From: DATENM01 sp045807765
GTDB lineage: Bacteria; Acidobacteriota; Blastocatellia; UBA7656
DNA: 64,000 bases
Assembly (NCBI GenBank): GCA_045807765.1
Contig: JBJMGU010000011.1
Span: 1-64,000 of the forward strand
Direction: 5' to 3'
The position numbers were made by a program, and so were the translations under genes. The notes under the pieces were generated by a model. The model was not told the DNA's origin and searched no databases. It saw nothing but the letters and a program-made list of their open reading frames with translations. Below, one piece after another: positions 1-9,256 of this stretch. Within the stretch, counting starts at the first letter, position 1, and every line of letters starts with the position of its first letter.

Positions 1-652
1 GGCCGTTTTGCCACTCCAGGGTGTGGCCGGGGAGCAAGCGTTTGACGCCGCGAAACAGCGTCGCAGTGCCGCTGGTGGCGCGGTTGGCGGCGTAATCGGC
101 GAGCGCCGCGAAGTTCAATTCGGGCTTGATGGCGCCGGCCTCAAGCAGGGCTTTGATCTCCGAGGCGAAGTGCAGCGTCCCGTCTGAATCGAGGGTGTAA
201 TAAAGCGGTTTGATGCCGAGGCGGTCGCGGGCGAGGAGCAAGCGGCGGGCGGCGCGGTCCCAGATGGCGAAGGCGAACATGCCGCGCAGGTATTCGACGG
301 CGCGGCGGCCGTGCTCTTCGAAGAGATGAAGGATGGTTTCGGTGTCGCAGTGGGAGCGGAAGCGGTGGCCGCGGGCAAGGAGGTCGGCGCGAAAGTCGCG
401 GTGGTTGTAGACTTCGCCGTTGAAGACGATGGCGATGGAGTCGTCTTCGTTGAACATGGGCTGATGGCCGCCTGAGAGGTCAACGATGGCGAGGCGGCGA
501 TGGCCGAGGGCGACTCTGCGGTCGTCGCTCAAGTAGATGCCGGCGTCATCGGGCCCGCGATGCAGGAGGGTGTCGCGCATGCGAGTGAGCGCGGCGTCGT
601 CAAGGCGACGGCGCGAGTGGTCGGGGATGGCGATGCCACAGATTCCGCACAT
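1..652 (-). CDS. asnB: asparagine synthetase-type amidotransferase (partial, C-terminus outside window)
   Basis: Reading leftwards from ATG at 652 the frame is open to the window edge, giving about 217 residues. It begins MCGICGIA, so the catalytic N-terminal cysteine of class II glutamine amidotransferases is present after Met removal. It continues with HRGPDDAG, LGHRRLAIVDLSGGHQP, VFNGEVYN and RDRLGIKPLYY, all hallmarks of the glutaminase domain of glutamine-hydrolysing asparagine synthetases. The synthetase domain with the SGGxDS loop would lie beyond position 1. It starts 6 bases after the stop of the heparinase-like gene and is therefore probably cotranscribed. It is the third such paralogue in the exopolysaccharide locus, so a role in amidating or modifying sugar units is as likely as making asparagine. 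The family call is firm; the substrate is unknown. Confidence 0.9.
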   Translation of the reverse strand, partial: MCGICGIAIPDHSRRRLDDAALTRMRDTLLHRGPDDAGIYLSDDRRVALGHRRLAIVDLSGGHQPMFNEDDSIAIVFNGEVYNHRDFRADLLARGHRFRSHCDTETILHLFEEHGRRAVEYLRGMFAFAIWDRAARRLLLARDRLGIKPLYYTLDSDGTLHFASEIKALLEAGAIKPELNFAALADYAANRATSGTATLFRGVKRLLPGHTLEWQNG

Positions 653-658
653 AGATGC

Positions 659-3145
659 TCAAGCCCTGTCGGTCAACATCCAGCCTGATTCTTTGAGAGC
701 AAAAGCGACGTTTGCGCATTCAGATGAAACGATGAAGCGCGCGCCGTTAATCACGACGCTTGGAGGAGGCTGGCTAAATGATAATTCAAAGCTGCTTGCG
801 CCGTGAATAGTAATTTCAAGCGCGCCGTCTGTTTCGTTAATTTCCGCGAAGCCAATCAGTGAGTCTGAATGCAGCGCCAAATGGTTTGCAATCTCGATTC
901 GCCGGCCCTTTACCAGGCAGGCGCGAACGAATCGCTGATTGACGAATCGCGCCACGGTCATCTCGGCTTGCGCCGTGATCTGATCGCTTGCGCCGTCGCC
1001 GCTGATGACGATATCGAGGGTGTCGCCGGACGAGATATGCAAGACCGAATGTGCATCACGGGCGGAGACCGCTCGACATTGGATTGAATCGTTTGCCGGG
1101 ACGATTAAGGTGACAAGCTCTTGCCGGCCTGCGCCTTCACTTTCGATCACGGCGACCGGAGCCGCCTGGCGCTCGGCGTAAGCGCGCGACACCCAGCCGC
1201 TTTTAATGTGCGAGGCGAGCGGCGATGTGCCGAATGCAGAAATCAAGAGCCGGCCTTGAGGTGATGTTGCGTTGATTAGATTGACTTGCGCCGTGGCCTC
1301 GCAGCCGGCGGCGAAGTGATAGTGGGCCGCGTAACGGTGCGCCGCCTGCGCCGCAAAGCGGTCCCCTACAATCAAGTATGAAGGCAATTCGGCATCGGTC
1401 GCTTTGACAAATAGCAAAGCGCGACGATGTGTGACCGGGTCGGGCAAGCGCTCGTAGCCGTTGTGCGCGCCCTCAAAATAAACGGAGCCGCGGCCCTCGA
1501 AGAACTCACGCGCCAGCGGTTCGGCGATCTGCGCCCACGCGAACGGCCCCGCGGAAACAGATTGTTGCTCGCCGTCAACCGTGACCGTATTGTGCGCTGT
1601 GGTCGAGCGGAACCAGTCGCGCATCTCTGCGTTGCCCGTGTAAGTAAACGTGCCGGGATCAACCAGCCACGTCGTGCCACCGGCAGCAAACTCGAACGCC
1701 AGTTGATCGGCGTGCGCGTGGCCGCACGACTGTTCGCCGTGTGGGCCGCAATCGATCACTGCATAGGTCGCCGCTTCCGTCCAGCCATCACGCATCACGA
1801 AGTAGCCGCTCTCTGAAAAAGCTTGCGCATCATGGGCTGGCGGCTGCGCCGGTATCTCGTCGAAGCGCGTCAGGGCTTCGGGGCCAAGCAGCCAGAGCGT
1901 TTCCGCCGCCTTCCCGGCAACCTGTTTCCAGTCGCCGCGATTCATCAACGCCGCGCCGGTCGCCAGCGTGTCGCGGAAATCGTCCGCCGGGCGCGCGCTC
2001 AGTTGGATTAGCCTGCCGCCATCGTCATCACCAATCAGCGATGCGCGGCCATCGGGGCGCGTCGTCCACATCAGGACATCGAGCGCCTTCGTCAGCCACG
2101 CTTCGACTTCGACCGGCAAGGCGAGGTTCATCGCGCCGGCCAGCGTCATCAGGTGAAGATAAAAGTCTACGGTGTAGCGGTGATAATAAGTCGTCTGCTC
2201 GAAGTAGACGCCATCCGGGCGAATGTGAATCGGCAGTTGTTCGAGGAGAATCCGCAGCCCGGTCGCGCGCCAACCGTCGGCGCGGCGCAATTCCGGCAAG
2301 GCCGAGCCGAGGTAGAAGAGGCCGAGCGCTTCGCCGGTCAGATGCGTGTTCGGGCTGAAATAGGTCGAGAGATATTTTTCGACGTGTCGCCCGTGCGCGA
2401 TCAGGCATTTCAGCAAGCGCGTCACGAACACGGCATTGAGCGCCGGCGAATCAATCAGCAGGTGCAGCGCCCATAGCCAGGCAATTGCGCGAAAGCTCAA
2501 TTCCAGGCTGCTCGCCCAGTTGATGCCGCGCCCGACGGGGTTCGCATCCATCCATGCGGTTGCCTGCTCGACAAAAGCCTGGGCGAAGCGCTCGTCGCCG
2601 GTCATCCAGTACGCTTGCCCGTAAGCGACGAAGTGAGCGCAGCGATTCAGCTCCCAGGTGATCTTCTTGTCGCCGGCAAGCTCAGGGTCTAAGTACGCGA
2701 TGCGGCTCCAGTGATCGAGCGGCGTGCGTTTGCCCGCACAAGGTTCGAGGTGCCAGTCAATCGGCAAGCCGAAGCTCAGGTCTTTGAGGCCAAGCAGGTC
2801 GAAGCGTCCATGCCGCGCCCGTTCGGCCCGCTCAATGATGGCTGCACGCTCAGCCGCGAAGCGCTCGGCCATCAACTCGGTGATTGCGGCGCGGTGCTGA
2901 AGCGCCGGCAAAAATGCGGCGGCATGCGAGGCCGCGCGCCGGCCTTCGAGCAAGCGCGCGGCGCTTCCCGTTGCCGTGCCATTGCGCGAGGCGGCAATGA
3001 TTTCGCGGCGCAATGCGGATTCGCTCAACTCGCGTGTGCCGAGCAAGCGCTCGCTCGCTTTGGCCAGCTCTTGCCGGCCACGCACGCCAAGCTCGCGCAG
3101 GCTCTTGCCGCGCAGCTTTTTCAATTGTGGGATACCGATCTGCAT
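659..3145 (-). CDS. heparinase II/III family protein (polysaccharide lyase-like)
   Basis: An 828-residue protein beginning MQIGIPQLKKLRGKSLRELG. The N-terminal half is an alpha/alpha-barrel-like region of the kind found before heparinase II/III domains (INWASSLELSFRAIAWLWALH). The C-terminal half holds the recognisable heparinase II/III-like core: CGHAHADQLAFEF around residue 480, then TWLVDPGTFTYTG and STTAHNTVTVDG. In family members these His and Tyr residues take part in glycan binding or lysis of uronic-acid polymers. I chose the ATG at 3145 over the ORF start at 3202 because an AAGGAAG ribosome site lies just upstream and the homologous part begins there. No signal peptide is obvious. 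In exopolysaccharide loci such proteins usually trim or turn over the polymer. It is divergent from the VWA gene and followed 6 bases later by an asnB-like gene. Confidence 0.88.
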   Translation of the reverse strand: MQIGIPQLKKLRGKSLRELGVRGRQELAKASERLLGTRELSESALRREIIAASRNGTATGSAARLLEGRRAASHAAAFLPALQHRAAITELMAERFAAERAAIIERAERARHGRFDLLGLKDLSFGLPIDWHLEPCAGKRTPLDHWSRIAYLDPELAGDKKITWELNRCAHFVAYGQAYWMTGDERFAQAFVEQATAWMDANPVGRGINWASSLELSFRAIAWLWALHLLIDSPALNAVFVTRLLKCLIAHGRHVEKYLSTYFSPNTHLTGEALGLFYLGSALPELRRADGWRATGLRILLEQLPIHIRPDGVYFEQTTYYHRYTVDFYLHLMTLAGAMNLALPVEVEAWLTKALDVLMWTTRPDGRASLIGDDDGGRLIQLSARPADDFRDTLATGAALMNRGDWKQVAGKAAETLWLLGPEALTRFDEIPAQPPAHDAQAFSESGYFVMRDGWTEAATYAVIDCGPHGEQSCGHAHADQLAFEFAAGGTTWLVDPGTFTYTGNAEMRDWFRSTTAHNTVTVDGEQQSVSAGPFAWAQIAEPLAREFFEGRGSVYFEGAHNGYERLPDPVTHRRALLFVKATDAELPSYLIVGDRFAAQAAHRYAAHYHFAAGCEATAQVNLINATSPQGRLLISAFGTSPLASHIKSGWVSRAYAERQAAPVAVIESEGAGRQELVTLIVPANDSIQCRAVSARDAHSVLHISSGDTLDIVISGDGASDQITAQAEMTVARFVNQRFVRACLVKGRRIEIANHLALHSDSLIGFAEINETDGALEITIHGASSFELSFSQPPPSVVINGARFIVSSECANVAFALKESGWMLTDRA

Positions 3146-3300
3146 CCGTCTTCCTTCATCACCCGCGCCCACACCTCTACCCAAAATGCTTGATGCATTC
3201 AACTAAGAGAAATGACAATTGGCGGCAGGTTTCCAAAATCCTCACCCGTGCCCGCCCAGGTATTGCCGCGCGCGCACAGTTGGGCGTAGACTCGGCCTCG

Positions 3301-4320
3301 ATGAACCTCGCCGTTTGCCATGTGGTTTTGCTGATAAGCCTCTGTCTGGTGTGGCCGTCGCAATCGCCGCCTGCCGCGCCGAAGCCAGATGCCCAGGACG
3401 AAGCGGTGCGATTGAGAACAGAGCTGGTCTTGCTCGAAGCCGAGGTGCTGAGCAAGCAGACCGGGCAGGCGGTCGGCGGGTTAACCAAAGAAGACTTCCT
3501 GCTCTATGAAGACGGCGACAAACAAACGATCACGCATTTCAGCAAAGACAAACTGCCGCTCTCTGTGCTGCTGCTCATCGATGTGAGCGGCAGCGTCTGG
3601 CCGACCATGAAAAAGTTGCGCGACGGCGCGCTTGCCGCGTTACAGAACCTAAAGTCCGAAGACGAAGTTGCCGTCATGGTCTTTGCCGGGCAGGCTCGGC
3701 TGACGCTGAATTTCACCAAAGACAAACAACTGGCGGCGCAGGCGATCCGGATGGCAAACGGTCGTGAGGTCGGCGCTGAAACCAACACCAATGATGCGAT
3801 TTTGCGCGCCGCCGCTTATATCAAAAACGCCACCAACCCGGATAATCGTCGGGTGATTATCGCCATCAGCGACGACGTTTCGACCCACAAGGTGCCGCTC
3901 TACAGCAAAGGCCGAACGATTCAAGAATTGTTAGAGTCGGGCGGCATCGTCTGCGGGCTGCTCTTTGACAGCATCTACAAAACGAAAGCCGAGCCGCGCA
4001 CTTCGCCTGATGCTCCCGGTGGTTTGCAGACGGTGCTGATTTCCGGCGAGACCGATCTCATCAAATCCTATGTCGAGCGCACGGGCGGCGTCGCCATCGA
4101 AGCCGATCAGCAGAACGTTAAAGAGCAGTTCGTTCGTCTGATCGAACGGCTGCGAACGCGCTACAGCCTGGGGTATGTCTCGACGAACGACAAACGTGAC
4201 GGCAAGTTTCGCAAGGTGAAATTGAAGGTTGCAGCCGAAGTGAACCGGCGCGAGAAGGGCGTCGCCATCATCACCAGGCCGGGCTATTACGCGCACCGCG
4301 ATGGCGGCGACCGGAAATAA
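3301..4320 (+). CDS. VWFA-related acidobacterial domain protein, exported
   Basis: A 339-residue protein. Starting at ATG 3301 gives a signal peptide (MNLAVCHVVLLISLCLVWPS) followed by a short Pro/Ala linker. A beta-rich stretch follows (GQAVGGLTKEDFLLYEDG), then a von Willebrand factor A domain with the MIDAS metal site DVSGS near residue 95. The arrangement LTxxDFxxxEDG then VWA matches the family named VWFA-related acidobacterial domain, which is found almost only in Acidobacteriota. The function is unknown; VWA domains bind proteins through a divalent cation. The gene is on the plus strand inside an otherwise minus-strand polysaccharide locus and abuts the convergent methyltransferase gene with no spacer. 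The frame is open upstream to 3013, but that extension would precede the signal peptide, so it was not used. Confidence 0.85.
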   Translation: MNLAVCHVVLLISLCLVWPSQSPPAAPKPDAQDEAVRLRTELVLLEAEVLSKQTGQAVGGLTKEDFLLYEDGDKQTITHFSKDKLPLSVLLLIDVSGSVWPTMKKLRDGALAALQNLKSEDEVAVMVFAGQARLTLNFTKDKQLAAQAIRMANGREVGAETNTNDAILRAAAYIKNATNPDNRRVIIAISDDVSTHKVPLYSKGRTIQELLESGGIVCGLLFDSIYKTKAEPRTSPDAPGGLQTVLISGETDLIKSYVERTGGVAIEADQQNVKEQFVRLIERLRTRYSLGYVSTNDKRDGKFRKVKLKVAAEVNRREKGVAIITRPGYYAHRDGGDRK

Positions 4321-5220
4321 TCAGCGCATCGAATCGCTCAGCGCCGCGGGTCGTTCAAAGACGAATTCGTTGCAGCCCAGGCCGACGCCGCCGCATTTCA
4401 ACTTCGTTAGTCGAAAGCCGCGCGCTTTGTAAAACTCAAAAATCTCTTCGGGCGCGGCGGCCTCGTACGGATAGCCGCCGACCCAATCAACGATGTCGCG
4501 CCAGCGGCTCATGCCGCGCGCGATGCCTGTGCCGCGCCACGTCCTGAGCCATTCAAACAGCCGCCCGCCGACGAGCGCCGATAGCGCCGCTTTGGCTTCG
4601 AGCGGCGCCATGACGATCACCGTGAATGGCACGCGCAACCAGCGCGGCAGCGTGTTGTACGTCTTCTTGATCTTTTTCCAGCGCGCCGTCTGGCTGCCGG
4701 TGTCGTTATAGATCGCCACCCAGAGCTTGCCGCCCACGGCGACCGGCAGCCGCGCATGGTCGAGCGCCTGCCACATTGCGCCGGTGTGATGCAGCACGCC
4801 CCACGAATAGACCACGTCGAATTCGCCCAACGAGCTGACGTAATCGGCGTCGAGCGCCGAGGCTTCGGCAATCGTCCATTGCGGATCGCCGGGGAAGTAG
4901 CGTCGGCGTAATTCCGTCGTGCAGGCGACCGATTGCGGGTCGTAGTCGAATGAATGAACCTGAGCGCCCAATCGCCGCGCCGCCAGCGAGAACAAGCCGC
5001 TGCCCGAGCCGATGTCGAGGAAGCGTTTGCCGCTCAAGGTTTCGACTTCGAGCATCTTCTTCAGCGAGGCCTGGGCAGCGGCAATGCGCTTTTCGTCCAG
5101 GAGGTCGAGAAAGCGGCTCCAGTTCTTGCCAAACTCGAAACGCTCGCCGGCGCGCACTTCTTCGGTGTGCGCGCCGGTTGCCCGCATCGTTTGATTCGTC
5201 GGATGTGTTTCTGCGCTCAT
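4321..5220 (-). CDS. class I SAM-dependent methyltransferase
   Basis: A 299-residue protein. SAM-binding motif I is clear (FLDIGSGSGLFS, about residue 65), followed by an acidic motif II (VHSFDYDPQSV) and a motif-IV-like stretch (FDVVYSWGVLHHTG) typical of the Methyltransf_11/23 group. The C-terminal part (GGRLFEWLRTWRGTG, DWVGGYPYEAA) resembles methyltransferases found in glycan-biosynthesis loci, where they methylate sugar hydroxyls or terminate chains. It starts 12 bases after the stop of the GT39-like gene and is read in the same direction, so it belongs to the same operon. Its stop directly abuts that of the convergent VWA gene. The acceptor substrate cannot be told from sequence. Confidence 0.85.
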   Translation of the reverse strand: MSAETHPTNQTMRATGAHTEEVRAGERFEFGKNWSRFLDLLDEKRIAAAQASLKKMLEVETLSGKRFLDIGSGSGLFSLAARRLGAQVHSFDYDPQSVACTTELRRRYFPGDPQWTIAEASALDADYVSSLGEFDVVYSWGVLHHTGAMWQALDHARLPVAVGGKLWVAIYNDTGSQTARWKKIKKTYNTLPRWLRVPFTVIVMAPLEAKAALSALVGGRLFEWLRTWRGTGIARGMSRWRDIVDWVGGYPYEAAAPEEIFEFYKARGFRLTKLKCGGVGLGCNEFVFERPAALSDSMR

Positions 5221-5231
5221 CGGTTCCTTCT

Positions 5232-6824
5232 TTATCTGCTGATTGAATTGCTAACGAGTGCTGCGGGCGGGGCATCGGCAAGCGCATAGATGCGATAAAA
5301 TGATTGGTCGTAGACCAGCTTGTACTGCATAGTCAGCAGCCGGTCAATGTGCGCGTAGATGGCGGGCCGCTCGACCTGCGAACCTCCAAATGACTCCGCA
5401 AAGATTTCATCAACGACGATGAAGTCGGCACGCTTGCCGCTGTAGTAGCCGAGAAACGAATCGTCAATCAGATGCTCGTTGAAGCCGAGCGCAAAGCCAA
5501 GCTCGGCGCTTCCCATAATCAGGGTCGAAGGCTGCATGTGGCTCTTCAAATAATCGGTGGCCGGCGCGTAGCTTGCGCGGTATTCGTTCGCCCGCATGCG
5601 CTGGACGACGCCGCCGACTTGCAGCAGCAGCAACGCCGCGACCGCCATGGCGATGGCGAAGCGCGGCACTCGCGCCGTCTGCCAGACATGCAGGAGCCAG
5701 GTCGCCAGCAACGCCATGTAGAGCGGCACGATGTGAACCAGATACCAGGCGAGCTTCTGCCCATCCAGCACCGCCATGATGACAAAGTAGATCGTCGTCA
5801 GCAGCAATAGCGCCCGCAAGCCGCGCGACTGGCGAATGCGCCGCGTCGCAAATGCGCCGACGATGCCGGCGAGGTAGGCGACCAAAATGAGCGCTTTCAG
5901 ACGGGCGATGGCTGAATGGCCCGGCGATTGATCGCCGAGTCCGAAGGCGGCGCGATAACGCTCGGTGAATTCATGTAGGAATCCCAGCCACGGCGCGCGC
6001 AAGCCTTGCAGCCTGCCGCCGGTCGTCGCATTGGCTTTGAACTGCGCGGCGAACACCGTCGGGTCTTGCAGAATGTAGAGGCCCCAGCCCATCGCGCCGA
6101 TCACGTAAGGCACGGCGGCCAGCGCCACATAACGCCACTTGATTCGCCGGCGATCAAAGTAGAGCGTCAGGAAGACGAGGCCGGCGAAATGCAAGATGCC
6201 CATGAAATGCGTCAGGCCGCTGGCGGCGACCAGCGTGTGGCTGACCAGCACCGCCCATGCGAAATGTTTTTCGCGCAGCGACAGGTAAGCGGCCAATCCG
6301 GCAAAGCCGAGCGCCGCGCACATCAAATCCATGCGCCCGAACGACGCGCCCATCACGAAGCTGTAATCCACGGCCAGCAGCGCCGCGGTCAGTAAAGCAA
6401 CGCGGTAATCCGCGGCCAGCCGTTTCATGATGAGGAACCACGCGGCGAGCGCTAGCAGGCCGAAGAATGCCGACAGCAGACGCAGCGACAGCAGGCTGAA
6501 GCCGAACAGCTTATACCAGCCGGCCTGCGTCACCAGATGCAGCGGCAGTACCCAGTAGGTGTGTTGATTGATGCCCGGCAGCCAGCTCGTCCCATCTAGC
6601 ACGGGCGAGCCCATCGAGCCGTTGGTTGCCAGGTTGTAACCCGGCGACGCGAACCAGCCCTCATCGCTCCACGGTCGCCGGCTGAGTGCCGTGCCGAAGG
6701 TCAGTGCGAGATAGATTACAACACCGCCTGCCGCGATAATGACGGCGAGCCGGCGGGAATCGAGCGCCGCGAGCAGTGCGCGGCGGCGAGTTGTCGGTTG
6801 GATGAGCGCTTGCGCCGTTGCCAT
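5232..6824 (-). CDS. GT39/ArnT-like integral membrane glycosyltransferase
   Basis: A 530-residue polytopic membrane protein with about ten to twelve hydrophobic segments. Near residue 50, just after the first membrane segment, it has RRPWSDEGWF. The Asp-Glu pair in the first periplasmic loop is the hallmark of GT-C enzymes of the protein-mannosyltransferase/ArnT group. Such enzymes use lipid-phosphate sugars and act on the outer face of the cytoplasmic membrane. The ORF lies 18 bases after a GT4 gene and is followed 11 bases later by a methyltransferase, so it is part of the polysaccharide operon and may decorate the polymer or another envelope acceptor. The family is fairly certain from topology and the DE motif; the donor and acceptor are unknown. 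Confidence 0.8.
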   Translation of the reverse strand: MATAQALIQPTTRRRALLAALDSRRLAVIIAAGGVVIYLALTFGTALSRRPWSDEGWFASPGYNLATNGSMGSPVLDGTSWLPGINQHTYWVLPLHLVTQAGWYKLFGFSLLSLRLLSAFFGLLALAAWFLIMKRLAADYRVALLTAALLAVDYSFVMGASFGRMDLMCAALGFAGLAAYLSLREKHFAWAVLVSHTLVAASGLTHFMGILHFAGLVFLTLYFDRRRIKWRYVALAAVPYVIGAMGWGLYILQDPTVFAAQFKANATTGGRLQGLRAPWLGFLHEFTERYRAAFGLGDQSPGHSAIARLKALILVAYLAGIVGAFATRRIRQSRGLRALLLLTTIYFVIMAVLDGQKLAWYLVHIVPLYMALLATWLLHVWQTARVPRFAIAMAVAALLLLQVGGVVQRMRANEYRASYAPATDYLKSHMQPSTLIMGSAELGFALGFNEHLIDDSFLGYYSGKRADFIVVDEIFAESFGGSQVERPAIYAHIDRLLTMQYKLVYDQSFYRIYALADAPPAALVSNSISR

Positions 6825-6842
6825 GTCAGTTGCCTGTTGACC

Positions 6843-7997
6843 TCAGAGTGATTGCGCGGCATCGGCGCGGCGGCTGAGCGTCGCGGTGTCTACGCCGGCG
6901 AGTTGTTGATAGAGATTCAGCCAATCGCGCCTGACCGCCGACCATTGATACTTTTCGCACTCGCGGCGGGCGCGGTGGGCGATGGCGGCGGCGAACGAAT
7001 GATCTTCGAGCAAGCGAATCGCATTGCGCGCCATCGCTTTGTGATCGTTGCAGGCGACCAGCAGGCCGGTCTCTTCGTGGGTGATGATGTAGGGAATGCC
7101 GCCGGCGTTGGTGCTGACGGCACACAGGCCCGCCGCCATGCATTCGATGAGCGAGCTGGGCATGTTGTCGAGGTCGTTGGCGTTCAGGTAGATGTCCGCG
7201 GTGTCGAGCACATCAGGCATCTGCCGATAATCAACCTTGCCGATGAACTGTGTGTGGCGCAGATTAAGCTCGCGGGCCAGTTGTTCGAGCTTGTTGCGCT
7301 CGCTGCCGTCGGCGGCGATGGTCAACTGCGCCTCGGGGTAATGCTGCTGAATGAGCGCGAAGGCGCGCAGCGTACAACCGACGTTATAGAGCGGCTCAAG
7401 CAACCGCGCGCTGACAAACAGCGGGCGCAACGGTTGGCGCTCGCGGAAGCGAAAGCGCTCAAGCTCAATCGTGTTAAAGACCACCGTGGCCGGCAGCCCG
7501 AAGCGCGCGAAGACATCAACCAGATAAGCTGACGGCACGACGATGCGGTCGGCCCATCGCAGAGTCATTGCGGCGCTGCGCCAGTGGGTCAGATGGTCTG
7601 CGGCTTCGCCGCTGCGATAGTTGAGAACGGTCTTCTTGCCGTACAGCTTGCCGACCAGCAGCACAGGCACCGCCGACAAGAGGTACGAATAATATGACGC
7701 CGTGAAGACGTGAATAATGTCATAACCCCAGCCGCGCGCCATCAGCATGAACAGATAAGCTAAGCTGGTCACCACCGTGCGAACGTACTTCAGGCGTTGC
7801 AGCCACGCCAGGCCGCGCGGCAGGCGCGGGTTGTGCGGCTGAAAGGCGACATCGAGTGCAGGCTCGTGGCGAAGTTGCTCGACGAGCCGTGCCGCCATCA
7901 ACGCCTGCCCGCCATAGATGTCGAGCGACGGCGCAGCGATCAGCACACGAATGCGCCGTCCGGCGTTACTTGCTTTGTTGTTCGCGTTAGAGGTCAT
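6843..7997 (-). CDS. GT4-family glycosyltransferase
   Basis: A 384-residue GT-B fold enzyme. The N-terminal Rossmann-like half starts with RIRVLIAAPSLDIYGGQALM, where the glycine-rich acceptor loop replaces the usual GGxE. The C-terminal half contains LFVSARLLEPLYNV, QFIGKVDYRQMPDVLDTADIY and NMPSSLIECMAAGLCAVST. The last is the EX7E-region equivalent, with NMPSS in place of EGFPN and a nucleotide-sugar-binding Glu in SLIE. It is cytoplasmic and probably adds one sugar to the growing lipid-linked repeat unit. It lies 26 bases downstream of a second GT4 gene on the same strand. The start at 7997 is supported by the short spacing and a typical N-terminus. The sugar specificity is not predictable. 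Confidence 0.88.
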   Translation of the reverse strand: MTSNANNKASNAGRRIRVLIAAPSLDIYGGQALMAARLVEQLRHEPALDVAFQPHNPRLPRGLAWLQRLKYVRTVVTSLAYLFMLMARGWGYDIIHVFTASYYSYLLSAVPVLLVGKLYGKKTVLNYRSGEAADHLTHWRSAAMTLRWADRIVVPSAYLVDVFARFGLPATVVFNTIELERFRFRERQPLRPLFVSARLLEPLYNVGCTLRAFALIQQHYPEAQLTIAADGSERNKLEQLARELNLRHTQFIGKVDYRQMPDVLDTADIYLNANDLDNMPSSLIECMAAGLCAVSTNAGGIPYIITHEETGLLVACNDHKAMARNAIRLLEDHSFAAAIAHRARRECEKYQWSAVRRDWLNLYQQLAGVDTATLSRRADAAQSL

Positions 7998-8023
7998 TCG
8001 GTTTACGATTGCGGTTTCGTTGA

Positions 8024-9226
8024 CTAAGCGATCTCGCGCTGAACGCGATCAGCCGGACGCGCAACGCGCCGCACGTTGGCCGCCAGCAGCCGGTCGTAAA
8101 GCGCTTCGGTCGCTGAAAGCTGCGCGGCGCACGAGAATTTTTGCTCAACCAGTTGGCGGCCACGCTCGCCCATGACTCGTACCTGCTCGTCATCACTGAG
8201 CAGCGCGATGATGCGGGCCGCCATCGCTTCATCGGCGCCGGCGGGCACGATGTAGCCTGACTCGCCATCCATCACCGCTTCGCGTGCGCCGCCGACATCG
8301 GTGACGACGACAGGCCGCGCAGCGGCCATATATTCGAGTATTGAATTCGAGAAGCCTTCGGCCTGCGAGCTAAGCACGCAAACATCGGAAGCCGCCAGCA
8401 GCTCGGCAACGCGCCCGGCGCGGCCAATGAAGAAGGTTTCGTCGGCAATTCCGAGTTGCGCGGCCATCGCTTGCATCGCACCGGTCAACTCGCCTTCACC
8501 GGCAATCACGAAACGCGCCATCGGCAGCGCCTCACGTACGCGACGCGCGGCACGCAGGAACGTCGAATGATCTTTAACGGCGTGGTGGAGATTGGCGACC
8601 ACTGTGACAAAGCGCAGCTCTGACGCGGTCGGCAGCCCGAATGACGCCAGCGTCGTTGCGCGATTGAAACCTTCGGGCACGCGCAGGCGGTCGAGATCGA
8701 TGCCGTTATGCACGGTGACGACACGGCGGTCGGCGACGCCTTCGCTGATGAGCTGACGGCGCACGGCTTCAGAGTTGGCGACGATGGCATGCGCGAAGCG
8801 ATACGCCTGGCGCTCAACGATCTTCTGCGCAGGCGTTCGCCACCCGGTGGTTTCGCGCCGCGCCGCAATGCGTACGCGGACGCCGGCTAGGCGAGCGGCG
8901 GCCATGCCGAAGATGTTGGTGTAAAAATCGTGCGTTTGAATGATATCAATGCTGCGCTTCTGCAAGTAGAGGGCGAATCGGCGCACCTGCACCAGCGCGT
9001 TGCGGTCATAAAAGCTGTTGAGGCGATATTCGGGAATGTCGGCGAGGCCCATCTGTCGAACTTCGTTAAGCAGCGCGCCTGATTGATCCATGCAGGCAAG
9101 ATGGACATCGTAGCGGTTGGCGCTCTTGAGCAGCCGCGTCAATTGCACAGCCTGGCGCTCGGAGCCGCCCTGGTGAAAGCTGCCAATCAGTTGTAGGACG
9201 TTAGGACGCAATACCGCACCTCTCAA
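8024..9226 (-). CDS. GT4-family glycosyltransferase
   Basis: A 400-residue GT-B glycosyltransferase. NVLQLIGSFHQGGSERQAVQ at the N-terminus carries the GGSE loop typical of GT4 enzymes. The second half has VTVHNGID, FVIAGEGEL, FFIGRAGRVAELLAASDV and EGFSNSILEYMAAARPVV, which is a textbook EX7E motif binding the nucleotide sugar. It likely works in the cytoplasm on the lipid-linked repeat unit together with the neighbouring GT4 enzyme. The start is taken at 9226 although PNVLQLIG could begin a few codons later. The gap to the upstream asnB-like gene is 30 bases, consistent with one operon. Confidence 0.9.
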   Translation of the reverse strand: MRGAVLRPNVLQLIGSFHQGGSERQAVQLTRLLKSANRYDVHLACMDQSGALLNEVRQMGLADIPEYRLNSFYDRNALVQVRRFALYLQKRSIDIIQTHDFYTNIFGMAAARLAGVRVRIAARRETTGWRTPAQKIVERQAYRFAHAIVANSEAVRRQLISEGVADRRVVTVHNGIDLDRLRVPEGFNRATTLASFGLPTASELRFVTVVANLHHAVKDHSTFLRAARRVREALPMARFVIAGEGELTGAMQAMAAQLGIADETFFIGRAGRVAELLAASDVCVLSSQAEGFSNSILEYMAAARPVVVTDVGGAREAVMDGESGYIVPAGADEAMAARIIALLSDDEQVRVMGERGRQLVEQKFSCAAQLSATEALYDRLLAANVRRVARPADRVQREIA

Positions 9227-9256
9227 TTGAGCGAAATGCCCAACGGCGGCAGAAAT

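Noticed and set aside
3013..3300. Upstream extension of the VWA gene open to 3013
   Set aside because: It overlaps the heparinase-like gene on the other strand, is Arg/Ala-rich, and would bury the clear signal peptide that starts at 3301.
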